Source: Helicobacteraceae bacterium
GTDB taxonomy: Bacteria; Campylobacterota; Campylobacteria; Campylobacterales; SZUA-545
DNA: 21,909 bases
Assembly (NCBI GenBank): GCA_031275395.1
Contig: JAISOU010000005.1
Span: 1-21,909, forward strand
Reading direction: 5' to 3'
Each line of letters starts with the position of its first letter. Position 1 is the stretch's first letter. The notes under the pieces are model-generated. The model was given only the letters and a program-made list of their open reading frames with translations, did no database searches and was not told the origin of the DNA. Positions 1 through 8,885 of the stretch are shown piece after piece. A program made the position numbers and the translations under genes.

Positions 1-787
<787 letters not shown>

Positions 788-822
788 CGACTTTTTACGC
801 GCTATAGAAAGATTATTCTAGC

Positions 823-845
823 GACTTAAGCGTAGCGCGTAAGTC
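823..845. terminator. Hairpin between convergent genes
   Basis: GACTTAAGCG and CGCGTAAGTC form a 10-bp stem with one mismatch around a 3-nt loop (TAG). It lies between the stop of the methyltransferase (787) and the stop of hsrA (892), where a bidirectional terminator would be expected. There is no T-tract on either side, so it may instead be a small intergenic palindromic repeat. Nothing else stands out in 788-891. Confidence 0.45.
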
Positions 846-891
846 CTCCGCGCTTAGCGTGACGGCGAGAATGACCGGAAAAAAGAGCGCG

Positions 892-1611
892 TTATTTATC
901 CGTGATGGTTTGTCCGGAGCAATTCGGAAAGCAAAAGCGATAACCGCGCCGCCTGACCGTTTCGATCGTATTGATACCAAGCGGCTTATCTATCTTTTGG
1001 CGGATCTGGTTGATTGCCACTTCGATCACGTTTGGCGTAACCAATTCGGGTTCTTCCCAGATTGCGTCGAGAAGCTGCTCTTTACTGATGATCGTATCGC
1101 GGCTTCGCGCTAGGTGCGTTAAAACTTCAAAAGGTTTGCCTTTTAGCTCGACTTCGCGCTGTTTGTAGTAGATTTTCTCCTCGTCGGGGTCGATAACAAG
1201 CTCGCCTACGTCGATTATATTCGTGCCGCCAAAGCGCAATCTCGCCTCGACTCTAGCCAGCAAAAGCTCAAAAATCGATTTGTTGAAGCGTCCGTTTATA
1301 AAAGGCGACTCGCAATAGTCGTCCGCGCCTTTGTTCAGCGCGCAGATCAGCGGTTCTTTATTCATATCGTCGGCAAGCGCGACTAGCAAAGTCTGCTTCG
1401 GCGTTTTTTTGAGCGCCGCCGCAAACTCCTCGATAACCGGCTCTACGAGCTTCCAATCGACTATAGCTAGATCAAACTGCTCCATTTTAAGCGCGTTTCG
1501 CCCATCTTCGAGCGATAGCGCCCCGCTTGTTGGGTAGCGTAGCGCGCTTAATTTTTCTACGACGGTCTTATTGGCGGTTTCGGAAGCGACGATGACTAGA
1601 AGGCGTTTCAC
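892..1611 (-). CDS. hsrA: HsrA/HP1043-type orphan response regulator
   Basis: OmpR-family regulator of 239 residues; the start is a GTG codon (complement of 1609-1611) preceded by an AGGA-like site. The C-terminal DNA-binding half (about residues 120-217) is nearly identical in pattern to Helicobacter pylori HP1043. It has DPDEEKIYYK, KGKPFEVLTHLA, KEQLLDAIWEEPE, the recognition helix PNVIEVAINQIRQKIDKP and the wing ETVRRRGYRF. The N-terminal receiver is degenerate: the usual acidic pair after the first strand is missing (VIVASET) and the conserved Lys of the KP motif is Ser (ESPF). However, an Asp (D52, in IVDWK) sits where the phosphoacceptor should be. Known for the family: an essential, phosphorylation-independent homeostatic regulator in H. 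pylori linked to metabolism and redox, with no cognate kinase. It is divergent from nuoA, which makes control of the nuo operon plausible. Confidence 0.93.
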   Translation of the reverse strand: MKRLLVIVASETANKTVVEKLSALRYPTSGALSLEDGRNALKMEQFDLAIVDWKLVEPVIEEFAAALKKTPKQTLLVALADDMNKEPLICALNKGADDYCESPFINGRFNKSIFELLLARVEARLRFGGTNIIDVGELVIDPDEEKIYYKQREVELKGKPFEVLTHLARSRDTIISKEQLLDAIWEEPELVTPNVIEVAINQIRQKIDKPLGINTIETVRRRGYRFCFPNCSGQTITDK

Positions 1612-1762
1612 TTAGCGGCGTCCTAAAAGATTAAAATTTCCTTAGTATTGTATATGATTTTTAAAAATTATGCAAGATTAAAGGCGAATTGCGCGTCGTT
1701 CGTCAGCGGTTAAACCCAATTTTTGATATATTAAATAAAAATTTTAAGGTAAGGCGCGGCGT
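1612..1762. promoter_or_regulatory. Divergent hsrA/nuoA intergenic promoter region
   Basis: AT-rich 151-nt spacer between divergent genes. On the + strand a T-run followed by GATATATTAAAT (TATATT at 1727-1732) is a fair -10 candidate for nuoA, with AAGG (1751-1754) as the ribosome site 8 nt before ATG 1763. On the minus strand TATACAAT (complement of 1647-1654) is a -10 candidate for hsrA. A perfect 12-nt palindrome, ATTTTTAAAAAT (1657-1668), lies between them. No established operator was matched; the promoter assignments are inference. Confidence 0.55.
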
Positions 1763-2149
1763 ATGGAGTCCTATTTTGGGGTTTTTATCCTCTTTGTTTT
1801 GACGTTTGGCGCGTTTGCGGGGACGGTTTTGCTATCCGCTTGGCTATTTAACGCAAGGTCGGCTAGGAACGATCTGAAACTCAAGCTCTCGATCTACGAG
1901 TGCGGTCCTGAAACCTCGTTGCAACCTAACCGCATTAGCTTGCAGTTTTATCTCTTCGCATTGTTGTTTATCCTCTTTGACGTGGAGATTATCTTTATGT
2001 TTCCTTGGGCGGCGGCTTACAAGAGTTTGGTCAAGAGCGGCGCGGGCGCTTTGGCGCTAGGCGGAATGTCGGTTTTCTTGGCGATCTTGGCGATCGGCTT
2101 TATCTACGAATGGAAAAAAGGAGCGTTGAATTGGCGAAGCATCAAATAG
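1763..2149 (+). CDS. nuoA: NADH-quinone oxidoreductase subunit A
   Basis: Small membrane subunit of complex I, 128 residues, of ordinary family length. Three hydrophobic helices are visible: residues ~5-27, ~60-80 and ~95-115. The conserved loop YECGPE follows helix 1, and [22 protein letters not shown] carries the acidic pair DVE in helix 2 typical of NuoA. The subunit helps form the junction between the peripheral arm and the proton-pumping membrane arm. The start is ATG 1763 with AAGG 8 nt upstream. It is the first gene of the operon; its 3' end overlaps nuoB by 19 nt. Confidence 0.97.
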   Translation: MESYFGVFILFVLTFGAFAGTVLLSAWLFNARSARNDLKLKLSIYECGPETSLQPNRISLQFYLFALLFILFDVEIIFMFPWAAAYKSLVKSGAGALALGGMSVFLAILAIGFIYEWKKGALNWRSIK

Positions 2150-2640
2150 ATTATCTATCGAGCGGCGGTCTGCCGATCGCGCTTACGACTGTGGATAAGC
2201 TAGTCAATTGGGGGCGATCCAACTCGCTATGGTTTCTTACCTATGGTTTGGCGTGTTGCGCGATCGAAATGATGGCGTCCGGCGGCGGGCGCTTTGACTT
2301 CGACAGGCTTGGCACGATCTTTCGCGCCTCTCCCCGTCAGGCGGAGGTGATGTGTATCGCGGGGACGGTGAGCAAAAAGCACGCGCCTTTCGTTCGCCGC
2401 CTTTACGATCAGATGGCGGAGCCAAAATGGGTGATCTCTATGGGTAGCTGCGCCAATACGGGCGGGCTGTTTAACACCTATTCGACGGTTCAGGGAGTCG
2501 ATCGCATTATCCCCGTCGATATTTATCTGCCCGGTTGCGCGCCGCGCCCCGATACCTTAATTTACGCCGCGATGATGCTTCAGCGTAAGATCAGAAGCGA
2601 ACCTATGAATAGAAAAATCAGCGCAAAAAGGTTTGTGTGA
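2131..2640 (+). CDS. nuoB: NADH-quinone oxidoreductase subunit B
   Basis: Subunit carrying cluster N2, the last Fe-S centre before quinone; 169 residues from the chosen start. I chose TTG 2131 because AAGGAG (2118-2123) precedes it by 7 nt and the protein then begins [13 protein letters not shown], as in relatives. An in-frame ATG at 2110 is possible but lies upstream of that ribosome site. The open frame extends further upstream only as read-through of nuoA. Cluster ligands are visible: tandem C42-C43 ([10 protein letters not shown]), C107 (GSCANTGG) and C136 (YLPGCAPRP). The start lies inside the end of nuoA, suggesting translational coupling. Confidence 0.96.
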   Translation: MAKHQIDYLSSGGLPIALTTVDKLVNWGRSNSLWFLTYGLACCAIEMMASGGGRFDFDRLGTIFRASPRQAEVMCIAGTVSKKHAPFVRRLYDQMAEPKWVISMGSCANTGGLFNTYSTVQGVDRIIPVDIYLPGCAPRPDTLIYAAMMLQRKIRSEPMNRKISAKRFV

Positions 2641-3428
2641 TGTCTTACAATCAAAAAGGCGACGTTCAAAAAAAGTCTTATCATACCGATCGCTTTTACG
2701 TTCCAAAAGAGATCGCCGCAGTCGAGATTACCGATCCGATCGTCCGCGTCGACGTTGAAAAGTTAGAACGCGCGATCGGCGTTATCAAAAGCTATTTTAT
2801 GCGCAACGAGGCGATCGTATATGTCGCCGCCTCCAAAAACAAAGAGGCGTTAAAGCTCCTGCAATCGCTAGGCTATACGCAACTAATGGAGTTAAGCGCG
2901 ATCGATTATCTCGCGCCGCGCGGCGAGTTCGAGGTTTTTTACGAGCTGCTTGGCGTAGAGAAAAACCGCCGTTTGCGCCTAAAAGTCGTTATCAAAGAGA
3001 ACGAGGCGATCGAGAGCGTATCCGATCTGTGGCGTAGCGCGAATTGGTCGGAGCGCGAATGTTACGATATGTTCGGTATCATTTTTAACAACCACCCCCA
3101 TTTATGCCGTATTCTAATGCCGGAGGATTGGGTCGGTTACCCTCTTCGCAGGTCGTATCCATTGCAAGGCGACGGGTTCGCGCAGTGGTACGAGGTCGAT
3201 AAGATTTATGGAAAAGAGTATCGAGAAAAGATCGGCGCGGAGAACCGCGATTCGGCTAGAGTCGATCGCGACGATACCAAAAACTTTGCAAGGCTTGGCT
3301 ACGAAACGCCTTTTGGCGAGGCTACTAAAGACGAGATTACTCCAATCAAATACGTGGAAAAGCGAAAGCCAATCCTCTATAGCGACTTCGATCCGCAAAA
3401 GCAAAAAATATCAGACAAAAGGAAATAG
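2640..3428 (+). CDS. nuoC: NADH-quinone oxidoreductase subunit C
   Basis: Peripheral-arm subunit near the quinone site, separate from NuoD rather than fused; 262 residues. Start ATG 2640 shares one base with the nuoB stop (TGATG), and AAGG (2628-2631) lies 8 nt upstream; a GTG three bases earlier is less likely. The family core is at residues ~130-175: [27 protein letters not shown], then [12 protein letters not shown]. About 60 charged residues follow the core as a tail, and ~30 precede the domain, a layout usual in Campylobacterota homologues by my recollection. Confidence 0.95.
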   Translation: MSYNQKGDVQKKSYHTDRFYVPKEIAAVEITDPIVRVDVEKLERAIGVIKSYFMRNEAIVYVAASKNKEALKLLQSLGYTQLMELSAIDYLAPRGEFEVFYELLGVEKNRRLRLKVVIKENEAIESVSDLWRSANWSERECYDMFGIIFNNHPHLCRILMPEDWVGYPLRRSYPLQGDGFAQWYEVDKIYGKEYREKIGAENRDSARVDRDDTKNFARLGYETPFGEATKDEITPIKYVEKRKPILYSDFDPQKQKISDKRK

Positions 3429-3430
3429 CG

Positions 3431-4660
3431 ATGACGCAACAGCCCAATCGATTACGGCCTTTTTACGAAAATATCGCCTTTGAACGCGACGACAACACGA
3501 TGATTCTTAATTTTGGACCTCAACACCCCAGCGCGCACGGTCAGATGAATCTGATCTTGGAGCTTCAAGGCGAAGAAGTCAAAAAGGCAAGACCAAATAT
3601 CGGCTTTTTACATCGCGGCATAGAAAAAATGGCGGAAAATATGATCTATAACGAGTTTTTGCCCACAACGGATCGTATGGATTATATCAACGCCACAAGC
3701 AACAACTACGGTTTCGCGCTTGCGGTCGAAACCTTGCTTGGAATCGAAGCGCCGCGCCGCGCTCAAGCGATCAGATTGGCGCTTTTAGAGCTTAGCCGCG
3801 TTTGTAGTCATCTATTTTTTCTCTCTACTCACGCTTTGGACGTGGGCGCGATGAGTATGATGCTCTATCCCTTCCGCGAAAGAGAATACGCGCTCGATCT
3901 TTTTGAGGAGTATTGCGGCGCAAGGCTTACGCACAACTCTATACGAATCGGCGGCGTTCCGCTAGATTTCACGCCCGAATGGATAGCGCAGTGCGAAGCG
4001 TTTTTGGATCATATGCCAAAACAGATCGAGATGTACGACGCTCTCTTAAAAGAGAACCGTATTTGGCGAATGCGGCTCGAAAACATTGGAATTATCGATA
4101 AAGAGCTTGCGATGAGCTGGGGGGTTAGCGGCGTTATGCTTCGCGCAAGCGGCGTGGCGTGGGATATTCGCAAAGAACAGCCATACGAGCTTTATAAAGA
4201 GGTTAAGTTTGACGTTCCTTTAACCGATACCTGCGACTGCTACGGGCGCTACCGCCTCTATATCGAAGAGATTTGGCAGTCGATCAAGCTAATTCGCCAA
4301 GCGTTAGAAATATACAAAGATACGCCGCCCGAACTGATGGCAAACGCGCCCGAATATATCAGCGCGTCTAAAGAGGAGCTAATGACGCAAAACTATTCGC
4401 TTATGCGGCATTTCGTCTTGGTTACGCAAGGTATGCGCCCGCCAAAAGGCGAGGTTTATGTAGCTACGGAATCCCCGAAAGGCGAGTTAGGATTTTTTAT
4501 AGCAAGCGACGGCGATCCGTATCCGCGCCGCGTCAAAGTCAGAGGCGCGAGCTTTTTTCACTGCGGGATTTTAGAGGATCTGCTAGTCGGAGCGCAGCTT
4601 GCCGACGTGGTATCGATCATCGGCAATACCAACGTTATTTTTGGCGAAATCGATAGATAA
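3431..4660 (+). CDS. nuoD: NADH-quinone oxidoreductase subunit D
   Basis: The 49-kDa-type subunit, related to the [NiFe] hydrogenase large subunit, which forms the quinone pocket with NuoB. It has 409 residues, full length. Signatures: [17 protein letters not shown] near the N-terminus (quinone-pocket His), [29 protein letters not shown], then [17 protein letters not shown] and the C-terminal [14 protein letters not shown]. The nickel-binding cysteines of hydrogenases are absent, as expected for complex I. Start ATG 3431 has AAAAGG 8 nt upstream and lies 2 nt after the nuoC stop. Confidence 0.97.
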   Translation: MTQQPNRLRPFYENIAFERDDNTMILNFGPQHPSAHGQMNLILELQGEEVKKARPNIGFLHRGIEKMAENMIYNEFLPTTDRMDYINATSNNYGFALAVETLLGIEAPRRAQAIRLALLELSRVCSHLFFLSTHALDVGAMSMMLYPFREREYALDLFEEYCGARLTHNSIRIGGVPLDFTPEWIAQCEAFLDHMPKQIEMYDALLKENRIWRMRLENIGIIDKELAMSWGVSGVMLRASGVAWDIRKEQPYELYKEVKFDVPLTDTCDCYGRYRLYIEEIWQSIKLIRQALEIYKDTPPELMANAPEYISASKEELMTQNYSLMRHFVLVTQGMRPPKGEVYVATESPKGELGFFIASDGDPYPRRVKVRGASFFHCGILEDLLVGAQLADVVSIIGNTNVIFGEIDR

Positions 4661-4669
4661 GGCTATAGT

Positions 4670-4900
4670 ATGAAACGATTTGATTTGCGAGAGTATAAAG
4701 AAGACGTAATCGACAGATTAAAAGCTATTCTTAGCGATCTTACGCAAAACGAAGCGGCGATTTTTATTTTTGAAGCGCGGGATTTTTCCCTTGTGCAAAA
4801 AAGCGCCGACGCGGTTAAAGAGTCAAATTGCGATCTGCTCAATTCGCTTAAATATAACGAGGTCGATTGGACGATCTCTATTCGTAAAAGCGGCTCTTGA
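4670..4900 (+). CDS. Small complex I operon protein at the nuoE position (HP1264/Cj1575c-like)
   Basis: A 76-residue protein beginning MKRFDLREYKED, between nuoD and the nuoF-position gene. Its size, start and place match the small HP1264/Cj1575c-type proteins that stand where NuoE would be in Helicobacter and Campylobacter nuo operons. It is far too short for canonical NuoE (~160 residues or more) and contains only one cysteine (CDLL), so it cannot hold the N1a [2Fe-2S] cluster. Its function is not established; it may be a structural or docking subunit for the alternative electron input module. The call rests on synteny and N-terminal likeness. Confidence 0.82.
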   Translation: MKRFDLREYKEDVIDRLKAILSDLTQNEAAIFIFEARDFSLVQKSADAVKESNCDLLNSLKYNEVDWTISIRKSGS

Positions 4901-4903
4901 TCG

Positions 4904-6886
4904 ATGATCAAGACTTGGTTTAGCTCGTGGCGCGGGGTTTTAATCGACAACCGCGCTAAAAAAAGCGAGGATTACGCGCAAAGCGCCTTTGCGATCCCCG
5001 CCGTTTTTGACGGCGATCGCAAAATTAGGGCGTTTATCGGTTGGGACGGCGTGGCGATCTTCGATAGCGCGATCGACGTGGTAACTCTTGGCACAAAATA
5101 CGCTTTGCAGTATCAAAATTACTCCGAAGCGTGCGGTCGTTGCGCCCCGGGACGCGCCGGAGGGCGAATCCTATACGATTTGCTAGATAAGATCGCAAGA
5201 GGCGAGGGTGATAATAGCGATATCGAGCGGCTAAAAACCGCCTGCGCCGTTATGCAATCGAGCGCGAAATGTGAAATAGGACGCACCGTTCCAAAGGCGA
5301 TCCTGCATCTGATCGAGCATTTTTACGACGCGTTTAACGATCGCTCCGCGCGGCGCGATAGCGATTTTCCCTACGCCGCGAAGATCGCCGCCCCCTGTTC
5401 CGACGCTTGCCCCGATCGCGTGGATATTCCGGCGTTTATCGAGGCTATTAAAGATCGCCAACCGCTAGAAAGCCTTAAAGCGACGCGAAAGGCTATGCCG
5501 CTCGCGCATACCTGCGGGCGCGTCTGCCCGCACCCGTGCGAGGATAGTTGCCGCAGAAGTTTTTTCGACGAGCCTATTAGTATTATGGAGTTAAAGCGAA
5601 TCGGCGCGGATTACGAGGACAAACACAACTTAAATTTTATTCACGCGATCGAAAAAAAGCCGTCGATCGGCAAAAAGGTAGCGATTATCGGCGCGGGACC
5701 GGCGGGGCTAACGACGGGTTATTATCTTTCTCAAAACGGCGTAGATTGCGATATTTTCGAGGCGTTGCCCGTAGCGGGCGGCGAGGTGATGGTGGGCGTT
5801 CCAGAATACCGTATGCCAAGCGGAAAATATCTCAACGATATTCGTTTTGTAGAATCCGGCGGCGCGAAAATCCGCCTAAATACCCTTATAGACGCGGCGA
5901 AGCTAATCGAGCTTGAAAAGAGCTACGACGCGATTATGCTTAGTTTTGGCGCGAGAATCTCTAAAAAACTGCATTGCGAAAACGAAAACGAATCCTTAAT
6001 AGGCTATTGGAGCGCGATTAACTTTTTGGATCAGGTTAATCTGTGGGAAAAGTTCAAAATCGGATCGCCCGTAGATTTTACGGGTAAGACGATCGTCTGC
6101 GTAGGCGGCGGTTTTACCTCTATGGACGTGGTGCGTTGCGCCGTTCGTGCGGGCGCGAAGCGCGTGGTGATGCTTTATCGCCGAAGCGAGCGCGTGATTA
6201 TCCAGAACACGAGCCAAGAGGAGTATAACGAGGCGCGAGAGGAGGGCGTGGAGTTTATATTTCGCGCCGCGATCGCCAAGATCGTCGATGAAAACGGCGT
6301 TATAAAAAAGATAATTTGCAACCGTTTCAAAATGATAGAAGATCCAAACGGGGGTCGTCCGCAACTGACTAAATTGGAAGGGCAGGATTTTGAGCTGGAG
6401 TGCGACTATGTGATCCCCGCCGTGAGCCAAGACCCCGATTTAAGCCTTCTGCCCAAAGAGTGGAATATAGAGCTAACGAGTTGGGGAACGATCAAAACCG
6501 ACGGCAAAACTTTCGCCACAAGCCGACGCGGCATATTTTCGGCGGGCGATTGCGAATACGGCCCGATGACGATCGTTAATGCCGTAGGGCAGGCGCGCCG
6601 CGCCGCTAGCGTAATGCTAAATTATCTAAAAACAGGAGAGATCAAACGAAACGACGAAGAAACGATGGAAGATCTTTTGCGGACGTTTCGCGTTTTTGAC
6701 AAAGAGGAAAAGCCAAGCGGTTACTTAGGCGGCTTTAAACGCGAGGTTAGCCAAAAAGTAGAGGCGCAAATCAGAAAAACCAACCACGACGAGGTCAATT
6801 TTGGACTAAGCGCGAAAGAGGCTTTCGATGAAGCCAGTCGCTGTATGCGTTGTTACTATATCGCTTTGGCGGCGTTAGATGGTTAG
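4904..6886 (+). CDS. NuoF-remnant/GltD-like flavoprotein at the nuoF position
   Basis: 660 residues, apparently three modules. Residues ~70-145 match the C-terminal Fe-S domain of NuoF (N3 site): EACGRCAPGRAGGR, then KCEIGRTVP. Ligands C77, C80 and C123 are present, but the third expected Cys is Gly83. Residues ~160-220 are the GltD/dihydropyrimidine-dehydrogenase type Fe-S helical domain (C165, C169, then C204, C208, C212, C216 in CGRVCPHPCEDSC). Residues ~256-585 are a two-nucleotide-binding flavoprotein: FAD loop AIIGAGPAGL (260-269), NAD(P)-type loop VGGGFTSMD (400-408), and IFSAGDC closing the FAD site. No NuoF NADH/FMN fold is visible. It probably accepts or bifurcates electrons from NAD(P)H or a ferredoxin-like donor into the NuoG proteins. 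It overlaps the next gene by 8 nt. Confidence 0.88.
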   Translation: MIKTWFSSWRGVLIDNRAKKSEDYAQSAFAIPAVFDGDRKIRAFIGWDGVAIFDSAIDVVTLGTKYALQYQNYSEACGRCAPGRAGGRILYDLLDKIARGEGDNSDIERLKTACAVMQSSAKCEIGRTVPKAILHLIEHFYDAFNDRSARRDSDFPYAAKIAAPCSDACPDRVDIPAFIEAIKDRQPLESLKATRKAMPLAHTCGRVCPHPCEDSCRRSFFDEPISIMELKRIGADYEDKHNLNFIHAIEKKPSIGKKVAIIGAGPAGLTTGYYLSQNGVDCDIFEALPVAGGEVMVGVPEYRMPSGKYLNDIRFVESGGAKIRLNTLIDAAKLIELEKSYDAIMLSFGARISKKLHCENENESLIGYWSAINFLDQVNLWEKFKIGSPVDFTGKTIVCVGGGFTSMDVVRCAVRAGAKRVVMLYRRSERVIIQNTSQEEYNEAREEGVEFIFRAAIAKIVDENGVIKKIICNRFKMIEDPNGGRPQLTKLEGQDFELECDYVIPAVSQDPDLSLLPKEWNIELTSWGTIKTDGKTFATSRRGIFSAGDCEYGPMTIVNAVGQARRAASVMLNYLKTGEIKRNDEETMEDLLRTFRVFDKEEKPSGYLGGFKREVSQKVEAQIRKTNHDEVNFGLSAKEAFDEASRCMRCYYIALAALDG

Positions 6887-8885
6887 TTTGACGATCGACG
6901 AACGCTTGATAGAGGCAAACGAGGGCGAAACGATTTTGCAAGCGGCAAGAAACGCGGGCGTTTATATCCCCACGCTTTGCTATCTAAGCTCTCTTTCTGC
7001 GGCGGGATCGTGTAGGCTCTGCGTCGTCGAGATCGACGGGGTAAGCGGTTTTACGCTCTCTTGCCAAACGAAAGTTAAAGAGGGGATCAAGGTAACGACA
7101 AATAGTGCGCCGCTTTTTGAAACGCGCAAACGGATCGTTCAAATGATCTGCGTTAATCACCCGCTTGCGTGCGGCGTATGCGATAAATCTGGCGAGTGCG
7201 AGCTTCAGGACAAGGCGTTGGAGTTTAAGATCTCCGATCAGATTTTCTGCGCAAAAGAGCAGAGTAGGGCGATCGAGGAGTGGGAGATATTAACCTACGA
7301 TCCTTCGCTGTGTATTCTTTGCGAGCGGTGCGTTAGAACCTGCAACGAGATTGTCGCTTGCTCCGCTTTGTCGATCGCGACGGGCGGCTACAACTCCAAA
7401 ATCGCTTTCGATAGCGATCGCTGTTCAAAGTGCGGCGAATGCGCGGAGGTATGTCCCGTAGGGGCGATCGTAACAAAGGATTTCAAATATACCGCCAACG
7501 CGTGGGAATTGACCAAAACGCCGTCGGTATGCCTTTACTGCCCGTGCGGTTGCGAGAATATCGTCGAAACGAAACGCGGCGGGATTAAGCGCGTAGGGCG
7601 CGATCTAGAAAGCGGTTTTCTATGCGCTTTGGGACGTTTTGGGTTCAAAAAAGCTCCCGATTTAATCGAGTTCGATCCAAGCGCAAAGAGCGTCGCAATC
7701 AACGGCGACGAAACAAACGAGGAGATCTATCTGTTAAACGAGCGCGGCTACAAACTCGTTAATAACCCGATCGCGGATTTTCAAACCTTTTTAACCGCCT
7801 ACGCCAAATCGAGCGGAGAAACCTTGTGCAACGCTACGATCAACGAAACGCAAAATAGCGATACGATTATCCTGTTCGCGCCCTCTTTAAGCGAAGAAGC
7901 TCCGCTGCTAAAAAGCGCGATCGCTAGGGCGAGTTTGATTAACGGCGCGGATATTTTCGTCTTCGCGCCTTTCGAGGACAGCGCGATTTTGGAGTTTTCG
8001 ACGCGCTTTATTCGATATGAAACGTCGGCGGAGGAGGGCGTTTTCGCTTTGCTTCTAAAGACGCTGATCAAAGAGCCGACGGTCGCCCTTAAAACGTGGC
8101 TGGATAATCTCGACGACGGCAACCTAAGCGCGGAAACCAACGCGGGCGAAGAGGAGTTTAGCGCGATAACGATCGGCAAAAAAACGACGATCGTGATCGG
8201 AAGCGAGATTTATTCGTGCGATCGGGCGGAAAATATCGCGGTTATGGCGGGCTTTTTGCGAAAATACGGCTTTGATATTTTAATGATTCCGCCGACTCCC
8301 AACGCGCTTGGAATCTCGCTGATCGCGGACGTTTATAACGGCGAAAGCCAAACTAGTTTTTGGCGCGCGCCAAACGAAGCCAAAGAGGGAACGATCGTTA
8401 CGATTGATCGCGTAGTAAAACCGCTAAGCGCCGCGATCTTGCGTAATTTTCCGGCGGTATTTGGCGCAAAACGGGCGATCGACGTTACGCCGCTTTTGCC
8501 TTTTAACGACGTTAGTTTCGAGCGCTTAACGCCTTTTACGATCGGCGTTACTCGGATCGAAACCGAGCTTGAGCGCCCCGATACGATCGGCGCGATCGGC
8601 GAATATAACGGCGCGGTAGTTCATTACGCTCTTGTCGATCAACCCTTTAAGATCGAGGGCGAATTGATAGGATCGGAACAGTTCGCGCTGGCAAATCGCT
8701 TAAAAAATGGCGATAATGTTAAAATCAAAACGAAAGTCGGCGTTATAAAAAGAAGATTTATCGTATCGCCAAAAATGAAAGGCACGATCGCGAGGCTAGA
8801 GGTCTTTGATTTAGCGGAAGTTAAAGCGAGTCTGCGATCGCGCTATGAAATTGTCAATCTGCAAAAGGGTGAGCTGAATGGGTGA
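6879..8885 (+). CDS. nuoG: NADH-quinone oxidoreductase subunit G, first copy
   Basis: Fe-S subunit of 668 residues, first of two tandem paralogues. Visible sites in order: [2Fe-2S] C34, C45, C48, C62; N5-type H94, C98, C101, C107 (NHPLACGVCDKSGEC); a double [4Fe-4S] ferredoxin module C145, C148, C151, C155 and C182, C185, C188, C192; and an N7-like set C218, C221, C225, C249 (CLYCPCGC) at the head of the molybdopterin-oxidoreductase-like domain. Canonical NuoG has a single N4 cluster in place of the double module, so this resembles [FeFe]-hydrogenase and formate dehydrogenase subunits. The remaining ~400 residues are a divergent, shortened molybdoenzyme-like domain with no recognisable catalytic site. 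The ATG lies inside the previous gene. Confidence 0.93.
   Translation: MVSLTIDERLIEANEGETILQAARNAGVYIPTLCYLSSLSAAGSCRLCVVEIDGVSGFTLSCQTKVKEGIKVTTNSAPLFETRKRIVQMICVNHPLACGVCDKSGECELQDKALEFKISDQIFCAKEQSRAIEEWEILTYDPSLCILCERCVRTCNEIVACSALSIATGGYNSKIAFDSDRCSKCGECAEVCPVGAIVTKDFKYTANAWELTKTPSVCLYCPCGCENIVETKRGGIKRVGRDLESGFLCALGRFGFKKAPDLIEFDPSAKSVAINGDETNEEIYLLNERGYKLVNNPIADFQTFLTAYAKSSGETLCNATINETQNSDTIILFAPSLSEEAPLLKSAIARASLINGADIFVFAPFEDSAILEFSTRFIRYETSAEEGVFALLLKTLIKEPTVALKTWLDNLDDGNLSAETNAGEEEFSAITIGKKTTIVIGSEIYSCDRAENIAVMAGFLRKYGFDILMIPPTPNALGISLIADVYNGESQTSFWRAPNEAKEGTIVTIDRVVKPLSAAILRNFPAVFGAKRAIDVTPLLPFNDVSFERLTPFTIGVTRIETELERPDTIGAIGEYNGAVVHYALVDQPFKIEGELIGSEQFALANRLKNGDNVKIKTKVGVIKRRFIVSPKMKGTIARLEVFDLAEVKASLRSRYEIVNLQKGELNG

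Noticed and set aside
859-1113. Forward ORF of 84 codons opposite hsrA
   Set aside because: It is antisense to a clearly identified gene, has no family features, and hsrA has strong protein-level conservation.
2005-2130. Upstream extension of nuoB
   Set aside because: These codons are nuoA read in another frame; NuoB homology and the ribosome site begin at 2131.
5996-6430. 144-codon reverse ORF inside the nuoF-position gene
   Set aside because: Antisense shadow with no motif; the flavoprotein domain on the + strand is intact throughout.
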